Assembly: GCA_904066235.2 (NCBI GenBank)
Contig: CAJFCV020000005.1
Location: 2,604,001-2,668,000, forward strand
DNA length: 64,000 bases
Reading direction: 5' to 3'
DNA from: Bursaphelenchus xylophilus
Lineage: Eukaryota > Nematoda > Chromadorea > Rhabditida > Aphelenchoididae
In this document: positions 1-12,825 of the stretch, piece after piece
How the letters are laid out: every line of letters begins with the position of its first letter
Numbering within the stretch: position 1 is the first letter of the stretch
Notes under the pieces: model-generated
What the model saw: the letters and a program-made list of their open reading frames with translations, nothing else
Database searches by the model: none
What the model was told of the DNA's origin: nothing
Position numbers and translations under genes: made by a program

Positions 1-488
1 CCAAAGAATGTGTCATAAAGTCCACGTTAAAATCATTCCGAGCTCACGTGAATAAAATGATTGCCGGAGGCAGGCATGTGTTAGATTTCACAACAAGAAA
101 CCGAGACAGCATTAGACAGTTGAGGCACAAAAACTATTATACTATTGCTTTTGTTGAATAGTTGTTATAATAGGAGCATTTTTCTTATAAGGAATTTGCA
201 AAAATATGTGAAGAAACCTTTGGATAATGAAATTGCACAAAAGCTCACGCTTGTCCAAAGAGAGATAAAGATTTTTCCGAAAATTTGCATAATTTATGCA
301 AAAAAACCACAAACTATTCCGCGCATTGAGCGAAAGTGTTATCTACATGATCTTTTGAATTTTCGACTTTTTATTTTGATTAAGTTTACAAATTATTCAA
401 ATTTGTTTTTAATTATTCAATTTTTTAAATATGCAAATTTTAGCGCAAAGGAATCGTTTTTTAATATCTTTGATGAAGTTTGGATCAC

Positions 489-914
489 TCAGTAGTCGTC
501 ATGATCTTCGTCTAGACTCATCTCTTGTAGCTTACAACAGGGACATCTGAGGGACAGCACCTTGATGGACGAGGTAGCCAGCAGTGAAAGATAATGAAGA
601 CCATCCATTTTTCCGCGGATAATGAACCCTGAAAGAACGATTCTGTTTCCGATTTCAACCTCTTCTAACAGGGAGCGCTCCGAGTCATGAGCCACAATCA
701 TGTAATAATCATTTTCAGCTAGGGCCAACGCAAAACTTGGTTTTTCGTCGCTATCTGAATAATGACAAAATTCAATTGAGACGACTAGAGGAAGCGACAT
801 TTGAAGACAGAAAAAAACTTGCAATAGAATTGGGAGGAGCAATTTTGCAACATCCCAAATTCCGCCTGCGCAGCAACTGTTTCCTGCCAACAGTCTGTCA
901 CAATTGTTTGTCAA
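489..914 (-). CDS. Hypothetical ORF, OB-fold-like (left-arm copy)
   Basis: A 141-codon ORF; an internal Met gives a more plausible protein of about 103 residues starting MSLPLVVS. The middle (FALALAENDYYMIVAHD, then GNRIVLSGFIIRGKMDG) has the alternating beta-strand character of an OB-fold nucleic-acid-binding domain. This rests on pattern only. Two cysteines (CPCC) and an acidic tail (DEDHDDY) follow. It is the mirror copy of the ORF at 12400-12825. It may be a single exon of a longer or dead gene. No promoter or splice sites were established. Confidence 0.3.
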   Translation of the reverse strand: MTNNCDRLLAGNSCCAGGIWDVAKLLLPILLQVFFCLQMSLPLVVSIEFCHYSDSDEKPSFALALAENDYYMIVAHDSERSLLEEVEIGNRIVLSGFIIRGKMDGLHYLSLLATSSIKVLSLRCPCCKLQEMSLDEDHDDY

Positions 915-1154
915 AATTATATGTCACAACCACAGATTAATTAGACTTAGGAAGGTTCTAGAAAAGTTTTTTAAGCTCTTAGCTATCACCTACACTACAA
1001 ATATTATTACTTTTTGAAAAAATCTATGTCATAATGACAATTGTCGATGCCTTTACCATTTAACAATTCACCATATAGCAACTGTTTAACAACTGCTAGA
1101 AGCCTGGCAACAACTGTTTATGTCAAAATCTGTCACAATCATTTTGTAAATGTC

Positions 1155-1475
1155 ACAACTCAGGCAATACGGAAATAAGTCAGGCAATACGGAAATAAAA
1201 TATTTCCTTCCGTTCGCACCGCGGTGAGCGGTTGGGTTTCCTGCCGACGATGCCGTTGCTGGCAACAACCCCTCCGGAGGATGGCAGAAGCTCAACCCGT
1301 GGCAGGACCTTCTTGAGGATTGGCACACTGGAGAACCGACGTGACATCCCCATCTTGGCCCCGAATCATGGCCCGTTTCTCTACTTTTGATAGATGATCA
1401 GCGGAAATAAATTGAATTGAAATTGAATACGGAAATAATGATTTTCCCCGTCAGGCAATACGGAAATAATGATTT
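1155..1475. repeat. Interspersed GGCAATACGGAAATAA repeats
   Basis: At least four copies of GGCAATACGGAAATAA or its 3' part occur at about 1165-1198 and 1430-1470, on both sides of the exon-like fragment. The same set is mirrored at about 11840-12155. They look like the remains of a low-copy tandem repeat or of the ends of an inserted element. Confidence 0.5.
1180..1353 (-). pseudogene. Exon-like G+C-rich fragment (left-arm copy)
   Basis: A 57-codon open frame (MGMSRRFSSVPILKKVLPRV and onward) that is clearly richer in G+C than its surroundings. It ends where copies of a short repeat (GGCAATACGGAAATAA) begin. It may be a remnant of a coding exon of a host gene or retroelement. The family was not recognised. 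Its mirror copy is at 11961-12134. Confidence 0.25.
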
Positions 1476-3346
1476 TCCCCCTTTTCTCTGCTTTGATTTC
1501 GAAAGGAAATCGAGATCTCTTAATTTTTCGTCCTATCTTCGTCACATGACGAGAGGCAGAGGGCGCTCGCACAAAGCAGGAGAGAGAGGGCAGAGAAAGA
1601 AGGAAAAGATCGGGGTTTCTTTTCGCTGTGACCGCCGACAAAATTTAATGAGAAAGGACCCAGCGGAGAAAAAGACCGAGGTTTGGAAATGCTTTTCGTT
1701 CGCCGAGAAGCAACTGCTTAGCGACTGCTAAAAGCCTGGCGACTCACAGATGCAATAAGTTCAAATCTTTACTGATTAATTAGGCTTAGGAAAGTTCTAG
1801 AAGAATGTCACAATTGCTTGACAACTGTCGAAAGCATGGGAGAAACTGTTTTATGTGATCACCCTGTTAAAAATCTTTATCAATTGTCTATGTCACAACT
1901 ATTTTGTCAATTGTCTAGGAAAATTCCGGAAAAGTTTGTGAGCTTTTAGTCATCGTCTAAATCACAACACAAAAACCATTTTTTGATTCTTTGATCCACA
2001 GACTTAGAAATTCTTTCCCTTTCTAGAAGATTCTAGAACAAAAATTTACATATGCCTAATTAAAGCGATGTGAGAAATATATTAGCCTTGCAAAATTTTG
2101 GGTTTGAGAATTAAAGTCTCATTGCGAGGGCCTACATCACTTCACCCCTCAATGTTTGTTACTGTTAAAACCACCATATCTTACACTCATAAGAAGCATA
2201 GAAATCTGAACGAGCCTCATACCCGCAGAGCAAATGTTTAATATTCTTTAATATCATCCACTTCAGGAAGGGTTAAGAAAACGATTCCGTTCTTTGCAAA
2301 GTGAGGCTGCACCTTTGCATCTACACTGTTTAATAAATCCACTAAGTACCCTGTATCTATTAAAATAAATAAGCACTGAATTGGTGCTTATGACGCTCTC
2401 CTGCAGGCTTCCTGTATCAGGTGTAATGGTGAATACTGTGATGTACATTTGCGTATAACATTTTTTGAGGGTACTTGCTCAGTTTAATAGGATAAAAATC
2501 GAATTACATTTATACGTTTTAAGTATGAATCGCTGGCTACCTTGCTCTGAATTACCGCTAACCCAAGAAAATTTGAAAAAAATTTCACAAACAAGCGTAA
2601 ATTACATATAATGCACAGCTACAGGCAACCATTTCTACCATTGGAAATTTAGGTCAGAAAGACAAGAGTGCAACAAAGTTCATGTTAGTTATACCCCACA
2701 AAGCCCCATTGCGGAGTCGCGGCGTCAACTGTAATAAGATCCAAGCTCGTCCTATTTTCTTGTTTAATGGGCTTAGGCTTACACGTCTAATTTTCCAAGG
2801 CCTATATCCTTTTAACATCAGCAAAATTTTTCAATTTGTAGGACAATATTGGGGCAGTGTGGGTAGACATTATGTGACTTCAGTATATACGATTTAGAAG
2901 CTGCCTGAGCTTCAAAACCATATATACAACATATCCCTTAATGCATCTCAAAGCTCACATTCGCACAAATCGAGGACCCAAAAATTTACAAGACAACATC
3001 CTAATACATTACATGCTCGTTTTGCTTCAAAGATAACATAAAATTTCGAAACATTAGGATCCTATTTGTATCCATAGGCCAGCAGGTTCGACTTGAGGAC
3101 TTCAGCGGCAACACAAGTTTTACTCTCCTCTCGCACAATACGTATACATTAGAAATGGGGTAATATTCCATCACCAAAAATACAATATTTGCGCTACTGA
3201 AAGGCATGGGCAACATTTTTTTGCACTAGGTGCACTACTTGCAAATTGTGGCACCTAAGAATCTGACATATTTTTATAATCTTGCTCTAAATTTCGTCCG
3301 ACTTTTATCCTTCTCTGTTGTTTTCATAAATTTCTTTTGGTCTTAG

Positions 3347-3635
3347 CATTTTCACAAAGTGCCTGGACATTTTTCGCTTTCGCACAGTGCTTCTTGAGCT
3401 TTTGAGAGCCAACGCACTGTCGATTTTTGCCTTTCCGCTCCGTGCAAACCTCAAACATGCCGGTTGCACTGTGCATATTTTGGGGCAAAACCGCAGCGGC
3501 GCAGTTGAGAAAAGCAGCGTTATTTCAATTGTAAAGTGCAAAACCAGAAAAAAAGGTGAGTGAGGGGTGCAAGAACTCGCTCATTTTTGTGCACAGTGCG
3601 GACCGCGACTAATTTGCAGGCACTTTGTGAAAATG
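3347..3635. mobile_element. TIR element with CATTTTCACAAAGTGCC ends (left arm)
   Basis: The ends are inverted copies of CATTTTCACAAAGTGCC (3347-3363) and its complement (3619-3635). The interior repeats GCACAGTGC-like words. The span is 289 bp with no coding capacity, so it is a MITE-type element. The mirror copy is at 9679-9967. Confidence 0.6.
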
Positions 3636-5599
3636 ATAATAATATTATACAGAAGTTAATGATGGAGCAACACTGAGATTTTGTAAAGAGACATTACAAA
3701 ACAAGCTTTGCTACAGGTATAAACTCAAATCGCATAGAACCTAAAATTTGTTTTTAAGAAAAGTAAGTGTTTTTAAAAGACTTGTGTTTAAAGACTGTTG
3801 AAAGTAGCCCGCAGAACCATTAAATTGGTCATAAGAAAAAGATTTCAACTTATTTTGACACGGCTTCACATTACAGTGCGCGAAATATTTTCCTTCAATA
3901 CATTTTAAGTAGATTAGCCCTGCTAATTAAAGAGTTTCGGAAAATTCCACGTTACATGGAACCTGACGCTTCCATAGCAAAGAATTGAAGTTAGAAGCAG
4001 AACGGGAGGCTCATTATTTAGCAAGATATTCACCATTCAGGAGGTGTTGCAATTCCGAGAATTATCCTGCTGCGCTTTCAGAAAATCAGATTTCAGACAA
4101 TCAGATTATCTCGAAATTTTTCATCGCGTTTTGAGCGAATACCTAAAGGTCCTAGTTATCATTTTTCTGCAGCAGCTGGAAGATTAACTTTTTCGATCAA
4201 GAGGGGGAAGGGGAGTCCACATCAACTAAAGTTAGAACAAAGTGTTTCCCATCAATAAATCTCAAACGTGACGAAACGACACAGGAATTATCGAAGTTAT
4301 TCTCATTTTGTTGGAAAAAAGAAGAGAGCAGCCGATTATTCTTGTGGCGATTCGCAAATTTGAATTTATTGAAGGGAAACGTTTTTCTTGACGAGGAGTC
4401 AGACATAACAACAAAGAGATTGCCCATAAAATTTGCTGTACCAAGATGTTTTTTTAAATATTAACTTGCAGTACTATCGAAACAGTATGTTCATTGTTAG
4501 AAGAAAAAATTAGCATTGCAATTCACGCATTTTCCTTTATGGAATATGTAAAAAAGATGAAAAAAGTCAGCGGTCGAACTGGCAAGTAACAGCTAAAAAT
4601 TGCCGTAAGCATAATAAAAAAGTTTTTCATAATCTATAAAAAAACAAAAATACAGAGCATTGAACATTTTGCCAATATCCTTTTATCCTGCTTGTAAGAC
4701 ATTCAAAATTATAAGGACTGTTAATTTGACGCAATTTTTCAAAAGGACGTCAAATTGCCGTCATTTTCGTCATTTTGGCTGAATTGAAAATTCTATATTC
4801 GAAGCTTTCAAAGGTGAGTTAGCGCAGACTATGATGAACAATGGTTATAAAATTAATATTAGTTGTAAAGTTCGAATATAGATTTCAGTAAAATCTTCAT
4901 ATTGATTTCGACGGACGTTTTGACAGGAAGGAGCAATTTCTCAAAATTTCTTAATTTTTACGGATTTTTAACAAAAATCTGCAAAAATTTTCCAAAAGAA
5001 GTTCAATACGACAATCAAAATGACAAACCTCTTTTAAGACTTAAGAGTAATGAGTCATAAAATAATGCGAAGATTGTACAATTTTGTTTTGCCCTCGAGA
5101 CTAATAAAACTTCCAAAAGTTTCAGAAAATTTTTTGCAAGGTTGTCTCCTTCTTGACAGAATCTTTATTATCTTTCCTTTTGGCAGGTTATTCTTGAATG
5201 TTTGAGTAGGGTTCGGAAAATTCGGGTATATTCACACGCGGCTACACACCGGGTATATACCCGAAATCTCGGGTATATGAGGGTATTTATAAAACTAGCC
5301 TAAATTAGTCCAATATATTTAGCACCAATATGAAGTCGTTTGCAACTTATTCATTATCCTAATCATGTTTGGGATGATATTCTTGATTTTTCCACTACAA
5401 CGAACAAAAAAAGTACTTTTACAATGAAAAAGTTTAACAATCCAGTATTTTGCAGTCAGATTTAGAATTTTTACCCTTTCATCTTCCGATTCAGGTAACT
5501 GGCTGCCTAGTTTTTGACCTGAAAACCAAGTTTTGAACGGAAAAAACAGATTATGAAAAAGTATTTTTATGACCAAATTCATTAAGGCATCAACAATTT

Positions 5600-5770
5600 T
5601 TGTACGGTAAGGGGGTCGCACGGCAACCCAGGGAGTCTCCCGTCCCATTTCGACACTTCGCCCACCCAGTATCGGCTGTAGTCAAACGAAATGTCAAAAA
5701 TGAATTGTTGGTGGGGTTTTCCGACCGAAAAACATTTTTTCCTCGGAATTACTTCATATTTCTGAAGTTC
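5600..5770. repeat. Half of a CACGGCAACCC fold-back element (left arm)
   Basis: This segment runs from CACGGCAACCCAGGGAG through GTCAAACGAAATGTCAAAAA. It closely matches one arm of the complete inverted-repeat element at 54641-54862. The match ties the palindrome to the same genome as the gene-bearing part of the window. The mirror copy is at 7543-7713. Confidence 0.6.
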
Positions 5771-6151
5771 AAAAAGGCCGAAGGCCCCAAGCCTTTCAGT
5801 AAAATCAAAGTATTCAGTATAAGACATGGCGTTACCGCAAGCTTAGAGCACTTCGTAAAGGCTCAAAAGGGTTTCAGAAGGAACATAGAAAAAGTCACGG
5901 TTCCAGAAATCGAGGCGCCCGAAAAAAAGTACCAGAAATATGAGGGTCCGAAGGGTCTCGCCCCTAAGTTTTGACAGAAAGGTTATCTTCGTATATTTTG
6001 AGTTGAAAACTTGTCTTCTTTCACATACGAGGGGCCGAAGGTACCGAGCTCTTTGATAAAAGTTGAAAAGTGGTTCAAAAGGAACATAGAAAAAGTCAAA
6101 GTTCCAGAAATAGAAGCGCCCGAAGTTATCAACTAATTTCTGGTTATTGTA

Positions 6152-7161
6152 CAGGGTGTTTCAAGAAATTTGGAACAAACAATTTGCTTATATCTTCGTG
6201 TTCTTCGCAGCTATCAACGAATTTCTTTTTGCTTCTAAAAAATTGACGTCGGGCGTTTTTCGAATCTCTAAAAAATTTTTTTTCGTCGGCGGAGGACCCA
6301 TTTCTCGGCGGAGACAATTAGGGCCTTTTTTAAAAATCACATCGTATTACGTGGCGGAAACGCCGTTGCAACGGCTGAAATTAAGTTTACGTTACACTTC
6401 CGAGGATTTTACGGTATGCTTTTTTGTGTTTTCGATTTTACGCACATCCGCGGAGGCGCGGCGGAGACCTCAGATCTCGGCGGACTTTGTTTTGGGCCTT
6501 CGGTTTTTGCAAATTCATGTTGGAAAAGAGGTTGGGGCGATTTTTTGTTTTCATCCGATATACAGATGGCAAAAATTTCGTACTTTCTTTCCCCGGCGGA
6601 GGATTCGGCGGAGGTTTTATCAAAAGGTCAAAGCAGTCTTATTTTTTTGGTCCGGCGGACAAGACGGCGGAGTTTTGTTTTTGATAATTTTGATAAAACC
6701 TCCGCCGAATCCTCCGCCGGGGAAAGAAAGTACGAAATTTTTGCCATCTGTATATCGGATGAAAACAAAAAATCGCCCCAACCTCTTTTCCAACATGAAT
6801 TTGCAAAAACCGAAGGCCCAAAACAAAGTCCGCCGAGATCTGAGGTCTCCGCCGCGCCTCCGCGGATGTGCGTAAAATCGAAAACACAAAAAAGCATACC
6901 GTAAAATCCTCGGAAGTGTAACGTAAACTTAATTTCAGCCGTTGCAACGGCGTTTCCGCCACGTAATACGATGTGATTTTTAAAAAAGGCCCTAATTGTC
7001 TCCGCCGAGAAATGGGTCCTCCGCCGACGAAAAAAAATTTTTTAGAGATTCGAAAAACGCCCGACGTCAATTTTTTAGAAGCAAAAAGAAATTCGTTGAT
7101 AGCTGCGAAGAACACGAAGATATAAGCAAATTGTTTGTTCCAAATTTCTTGAAACACCCTG
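6152..7161. mobile_element. Family E fold-back element at the palindrome centre
   Basis: It begins CAGGGTGTTTCAAG and ends with the complement, CTTGAAACACCCTG. A TA dinucleotide lies on each side (6150-6151 and 7162-7163), as expected of a Tc1/mariner-type target duplication. The arms are about 474 bp and the loop is 6626-6687. The arms are rich in GGCGGAG words. No transposase is encoded, although the palindrome generates long spurious ORFs on both strands. A relative with CAGGGTGTCC ends lies at 60425-61275. Confidence 0.75.
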
Positions 7162-7542
7162 TACAATAACCAGAAATTAGTTGATAACTTCGGGCGCTTC
7201 TATTTCTGGAACTTTGACTTTTTCTATGTTCCTTTTGAACCACTTTTCAACTTTTATCAAAGAGCTCGGTACCTTCGGCCCCTCGTATGTGAAAGAAGAC
7301 AAGTTTTCAACTCAAAATATACGAAGATAACCTTTCTGTCAAAACTTAGGGGCGAGACCCTTCGGACCCTCATATTTCTGGTACTTTTTTTCGGGCGCCT
7401 CGATTTCTGGAACCGTGACTTTTTCTATGTTCCTTCTGAAACCCTTTTGAGCCTTTACGAAGTGCTCTAAGCTTGCGGTAACGCCATGTCTTATACTGAA
7501 TACTTTGATTTTACTGAAAGGCTTGGGGCCTTCGGCCTTTTT

Positions 7543-7713
7543 GAACTTCAGAAATATGAAGTAATTCCGAGGAAAAAATGTTTTTCGGTCGGAAAACCCC
7601 ACCAACAATTCATTTTTGACATTTCGTTTGACTACAGCCGATACTGGGTGGGCGAAGTGTCGAAATGGGACGGGAGACTCCCTGGGTTGCCGTGCGACCC
7701 CCTTACCGTACAA
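7543..7713. repeat. Half of a CACGGCAACCC fold-back element (right arm)
   Basis: Mirror image of 5600-5770. It includes the stretch ending GGGTTGCCGTGCGACC and matches the second arm of the element at 54641-54862. Confidence 0.6.
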
Positions 7714-9678
7714 AAATTGTTGATGCCTTAATGAATTTGGTCATAAAAATACTTTTTCATAATCTGTTTTTTCCGTTCAAAACTTGGTTTTCAGGTCAAA
7801 AACTAGGCAGCCAGTTACCTGAATCGGAAGATGAAAGGGTAAAAATTCTAAATCTGACTGCAAAATACTGGATTGTTAAACTTTTTCATTGTAAAAGTAC
7901 TTTTTTTGTTCGTTGTAGTGGAAAAATCAAGAATATCATCCCAAACATGATTAGGATAATGAATAAGTTGCAAACGACTTCATATTGGTGCTAAATATAT
8001 TGGACTAATTTAGGCTAGTTTTATAAATACCCTCATATACCCGAGATTTCGGGTATATACCCGGTGTGTAGCCGCGTGTGAATATACCCGAATTTTCCGA
8101 ACCCTACTCAAACATTCAAGAATAACCTGCCAAAAGGAAAGATAATAAAGATTCTGTCAAGAAGGAGACAACCTTGCAAAAAATTTTCTGAAACTTTTGG
8201 AAGTTTTATTAGTCTCGAGGGCAAAACAAAATTGTACAATCTTCGCATTATTTTATGACTCATTACTCTTAAGTCTTAAAAGAGGTTTGTCATTTTGATT
8301 GTCGTATTGAACTTCTTTTGGAAAATTTTTGCAGATTTTTGTTAAAAATCCGTAAAAATTAAGAAATTTTGAGAAATTGCTCCTTCCTGTCAAAACGTCC
8401 GTCGAAATCAATATGAAGATTTTACTGAAATCTATATTCGAACTTTACAACTAATATTAATTTTATAACCATTGTTCATCATAGTCTGCGCTAACTCACC
8501 TTTGAAAGCTTCGAATATAGAATTTTCAATTCAGCCAAAATGACGAAAATGACGGCAATTTGACGTCCTTTTGAAAAATTGCGTCAAATTAACAGTCCTT
8601 ATAATTTTGAATGTCTTACAAGCAGGATAAAAGGATATTGGCAAAATGTTCAATGCTCTGTATTTTTGTTTTTTTATAGATTATGAAAAACTTTTTTATT
8701 ATGCTTACGGCAATTTTTAGCTGTTACTTGCCAGTTCGACCGCTGACTTTTTTCATCTTTTTTACATATTCCATAAAGGAAAATGCGTGAATTGCAATGC
8801 TAATTTTTTCTTCTAACAATGAACATACTGTTTCGATAGTACTGCAAGTTAATATTTAAAAAAACATCTTGGTACAGCAAATTTTATGGGCAATCTCTTT
8901 GTTGTTATGTCTGACTCCTCGTCAAGAAAAACGTTTCCCTTCAATAAATTCAAATTTGCGAATCGCCACAAGAATAATCGGCTGCTCTCTTCTTTTTTCC
9001 AACAAAATGAGAATAACTTCGATAATTCCTGTGTCGTTTCGTCACGTTTGAGATTTATTGATGGGAAACACTTTGTTCTAACTTTAGTTGATGTGGACTC
9101 CCCCTTCCCCCTCTTGATCGAAAAAGTTAATCTTCCAGCTGCTGCAGAAAAATGATAACTAGGACCTTTAGGTATTCGCTCAAAACGCGATGAAAAATTT
9201 CGAGATAATCTGATTGTCTGAAATCTGATTTTCTGAAAGCGCAGCAGGATAATTCTCGGAATTGCAACACCTCCTGAATGGTGAATATCTTGCTAAATAA
9301 TGAGCCTCCCGTTCTGCTTCTAACTTCAATTCTTTGCTATGGAAGCGTCAGGTTCCATGTAACGTGGAATTTTCCGAAACTCTTTAATTAGCAGGGCTAA
9401 TCTACTTAAAATGTATTGAAGGAAAATATTTCGCGCACTGTAATGTGAAGCCGTGTCAAAATAAGTTGAAATCTTTTTCTTATGACCAATTTAATGGTTC
9501 TGCGGGCTACTTTCAACAGTCTTTAAACACAAGTCTTTTAAAAACACTTACTTTTCTTAAAAACAAATTTTAGGTTCTATGCGATTTGAGTTTATACCTG
9601 TAGCAAAGCTTGTTTTGTAATGTCTCTTTACAAAATCTCAGTGTTGCTCCATCATTAACTTCTGTATAATATTATTAT

Positions 9679-9967
9679 CATTTTCACAAAGTGCCTGCAA
9701 ATTAGTCGCGGTCCGCACTGTGCACAAAAATGAGCGAGTTCTTGCACCCCTCACTCACCTTTTTTTCTGGTTTTGCACTTTACAATTGAAATAACGCTGC
9801 TTTTCTCAACTGCGCCGCTGCGGTTTTGCCCCAAAATATGCACAGTGCAACCGGCATGTTTGAGGTTTGCACGGAGCGGAAAGGCAAAAATCGACAGTGC
9901 GTTGGCTCTCAAAAGCTCAAGAAGCACTGTGCGAAAGCGAAAAATGTCCAGGCACTTTGTGAAAATG
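9679..9967. mobile_element. TIR element with CATTTTCACAAAGTGCC ends (right arm)
   Basis: Mirror copy of the element at 3347-3635, with the same inverted ends and the same GCACAGTGC-rich interior. Confidence 0.6.
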
Positions 9968-11960
9968 CTAAGACCAAAAGAAATTTATGAAAACAACAGA
10001 GAAGGATAAAAGTCGGACGAAATTTAGAGCAAGATTATAAAAATATGTCAGATTCTTAGGTGCCACAATTTGCAAGTAGTGCACCTAGTGCAAAAAAATG
10101 TTGCCCATGCCTTTCAGTAGCGCAAATATTGTATTTTTGGTGATGGAATATTACCCCATTTCTAATCTATACGTATTGTGCGAGAGGAGAGTAAAACTTG
10201 TGTTGCCGCTGAAGTCCTCAAGTCGAACCTGCTGGCCTATGGATACAAATAGGATCCTAATGTTTCGAAATTTTATGTTATCTTTGAAGCAAAACGAGCA
10301 TGTAATGTATTAGGATGTTGTCTTGTAAATTTTTGGGTCCTCGATTTGTGCGAATGTGAGCTTTGAGATGCATTAAGGGATATGTTGTATATATGGTTTT
10401 GAAGCTCAGGCAGCTTCTAAATCGTATATACTGAAGTCACATAATGTCTACCCACACTGCCCCAATATTGTCCTACAAATTGAAAAATTTTGCTGATGTT
10501 AAAAGGATATAGGCCTTGGAAAATTAGACGTGTAAGCCTAAGCCCATTAAACAAGAAAATAGGACGAGCTTGGATCTTATTACAGTTGACGCCGCGACTC
10601 CGCAATGGGGCTTTGTGGGGTATAACTAACATGAACTTTGTTGCACTCTTGTCTTTCTGACCTAAATTTCCAATGGTAGAAATGGTTGCCTGTAGCTGTG
10701 CATTATATGTAATTTACGCTTGTTTGTGAAATTTTTTTCAAATTTTCTTGGGTTAGCGGTAATTCAGAGCAAGGTAGCCAGCGATTCATACTTAAAACGT
10801 ATAAATGTAATTCGATTTTTATCCTATTAAACTGAGCAAGTACCCTCAAAAAATGTTATACGCAAATGTACATCACAGTATTCACCATTACACCTGATAC
10901 AGGAAGCCTGCAGGAGAGCGTCATAAGCACCAATTCAGTGCTTATTTATTTTAATAGATACAGGGTACTTAGTGGATTTATTAAACAGTGTAGATGCAAA
11001 GGTGCAGCCTCACTTTGCAAAGAACGGAATCGTTTTCTTAACCCTTCCTGAAGTGGATGATATTAAAGAATATTAAACATTTGCTCTGCGGGTATGAGGC
11101 TCGTTCAGATTTCTATGCTTCTTATGAGTGTAAGATATGGTGGTTTTAACAGTAACAAACATTGAGGGGTGAAGTGATGTAGGCCCTCGCAATGAGACTT
11201 TAATTCTCAAACCCAAAATTTTGCAAGGCTAATATATTTCTCACATCGCTTTAATTAGGCATATGTAAATTTTTGTTCTAGAATCTTCTAGAAAGGGAAA
11301 GAATTTCTAAGTCTGTGGATCAAAGAATCAAAAAATGGTTTTTGTGTTGTGATTTAGACGATGACTAAAAGCTCACAAACTTTTCCGGAATTTTCCTAGA
11401 CAATTGACAAAATAGTTGTGACATAGACAATTGATAAAGATTTTTAACAGGGTGATCACATAAAACAGTTTCTCCCATGCTTTCGACAGTTGTCAAGCAA
11501 TTGTGACATTCTTCTAGAACTTTCCTAAGCCTAATTAATCAGTAAAGATTTGAACTTATTGCATCTGTGAGTCGCCAGGCTTTTAGCAGTCGCTAAGCAG
11601 TTGCTTCTCGGCGAACGAAAAGCATTTCCAAACCTCGGTCTTTTTCTCCGCTGGGTCCTTTCTCATTAAATTTTGTCGGCGGTCACAGCGAAAAGAAACC
11701 CCGATCTTTTCCTTCTTTCTCTGCCCTCTCTCTCCTGCTTTGTGCGAGCGCCCTCTGCCTCTCGTCATGTGACGAAGATAGGACGAAAAATTAAGAGATC
11801 TCGATTTCCTTTCGAAATCAAAGCAGAGAAAAGGGGGAAAATCATTATTTCCGTATTGCCTGACGGGGAAAATCATTATTTCCGTATTCAATTTCAATTC
11901 AATTTATTTCCGCTGATCATCTATCAAAAGTAGAGAAACGGGCCATGATTCGGGGCCAAG

Positions 11961-12134
11961 ATGGGGATGTCACGTCGGTTCTCCAGTGTGCCAATCCTCA
12001 AGAAGGTCCTGCCACGGGTTGAGCTTCTGCCATCCTCCGGAGGGGTTGTTGCCAGCAACGGCATCGTCGGCAGGAAACCCAACCGCTCACCGCGGTGCGA
12101 ACGGAAGGAAATATTTTATTTCCGTATTGCCTGA
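11961..12134 (+). pseudogene. Exon-like G+C-rich fragment (right-arm copy)
   Basis: Mirror copy of 1180-1353. The frame is open for 57 codons and ends at TGA within a GGCAATACGGAAATAA-type repeat read in reverse. An overlapping frame starting at 11945 is also open for about 25 codons, so the true reading frame is uncertain. Confidence 0.25.
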
Positions 12135-12399
12135 CTTATTTCCGTATTGCCTGAGTTGTGACATTTACAAAATGATTGTGACAGATTTTGACATAAACAG
12201 TTGTTGCCAGGCTTCTAGCAGTTGTTAAACAGTTGCTATATGGTGAATTGTTAAATGGTAAAGGCATCGACAATTGTCATTATGACATAGATTTTTTCAA
12301 AAAGTAATAATATTTGTAGTGTAGGTGATAGCTAAGAGCTTAAAAAACTTTTCTAGAACCTTCCTAAGTCTAATTAATCTGTGGTTGTGACATATAATT

Positions 12400-12825
12400 T
12401 TGACAAACAATTGTGACAGACTGTTGGCAGGAAACAGTTGCTGCGCAGGCGGAATTTGGGATGTTGCAAAATTGCTCCTCCCAATTCTATTGCAAGTTTT
12501 TTTCTGTCTTCAAATGTCGCTTCCTCTAGTCGTCTCAATTGAATTTTGTCATTATTCAGATAGCGACGAAAAACCAAGTTTTGCGTTGGCCCTAGCTGAA
12601 AATGATTATTACATGATTGTGGCTCATGACTCGGAGCGCTCCCTGTTAGAAGAGGTTGAAATCGGAAACAGAATCGTTCTTTCAGGGTTCATTATCCGCG
12701 GAAAAATGGATGGTCTTCATTATCTTTCACTGCTGGCTACCTCGTCCATCAAGGTGCTGTCCCTCAGATGTCCCTGTTGTAAGCTACAAGAGATGAGTCT
12801 AGACGAAGATCATGACGACTACTGA
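12400..12825 (+). CDS. Hypothetical ORF, OB-fold-like (right-arm copy)
   Basis: Identical mirror copy of the 489-914 ORF: 141 codons from the first ATG, or about 103 from the internal ATG at 12514, with the motif LSGFIIRGKMDG and a DEDHDDY tail. If both arms are real, the two copies are transcribed away from the palindrome centre. The function is not established. Confidence 0.3.
   Translation: MTNNCDRLLAGNSCCAGGIWDVAKLLLPILLQVFFCLQMSLPLVVSIEFCHYSDSDEKPSFALALAENDYYMIVAHDSERSLLEEVEIGNRIVLSGFIIRGKMDGLHYLSLLATSSIKVLSLRCPCCKLQEMSLDEDHDDY

Noticed and set aside
5210..5285. Short GGGTATATACCC-type repeats as a telomere or origin
   Set aside because: Only a few imperfect copies occur, mirrored at 8040-8110. 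They do not form a telomeric array, and nematode telomeres are TTAGGC.
6147..6875. 242-codon ORF and several overlapping ORFs at the palindrome centre
   Set aside because: They are by-products of the GGCGGAG-rich palindromic arms. The frames read through the loop into the other arm, and no domain or splice structure is visible.
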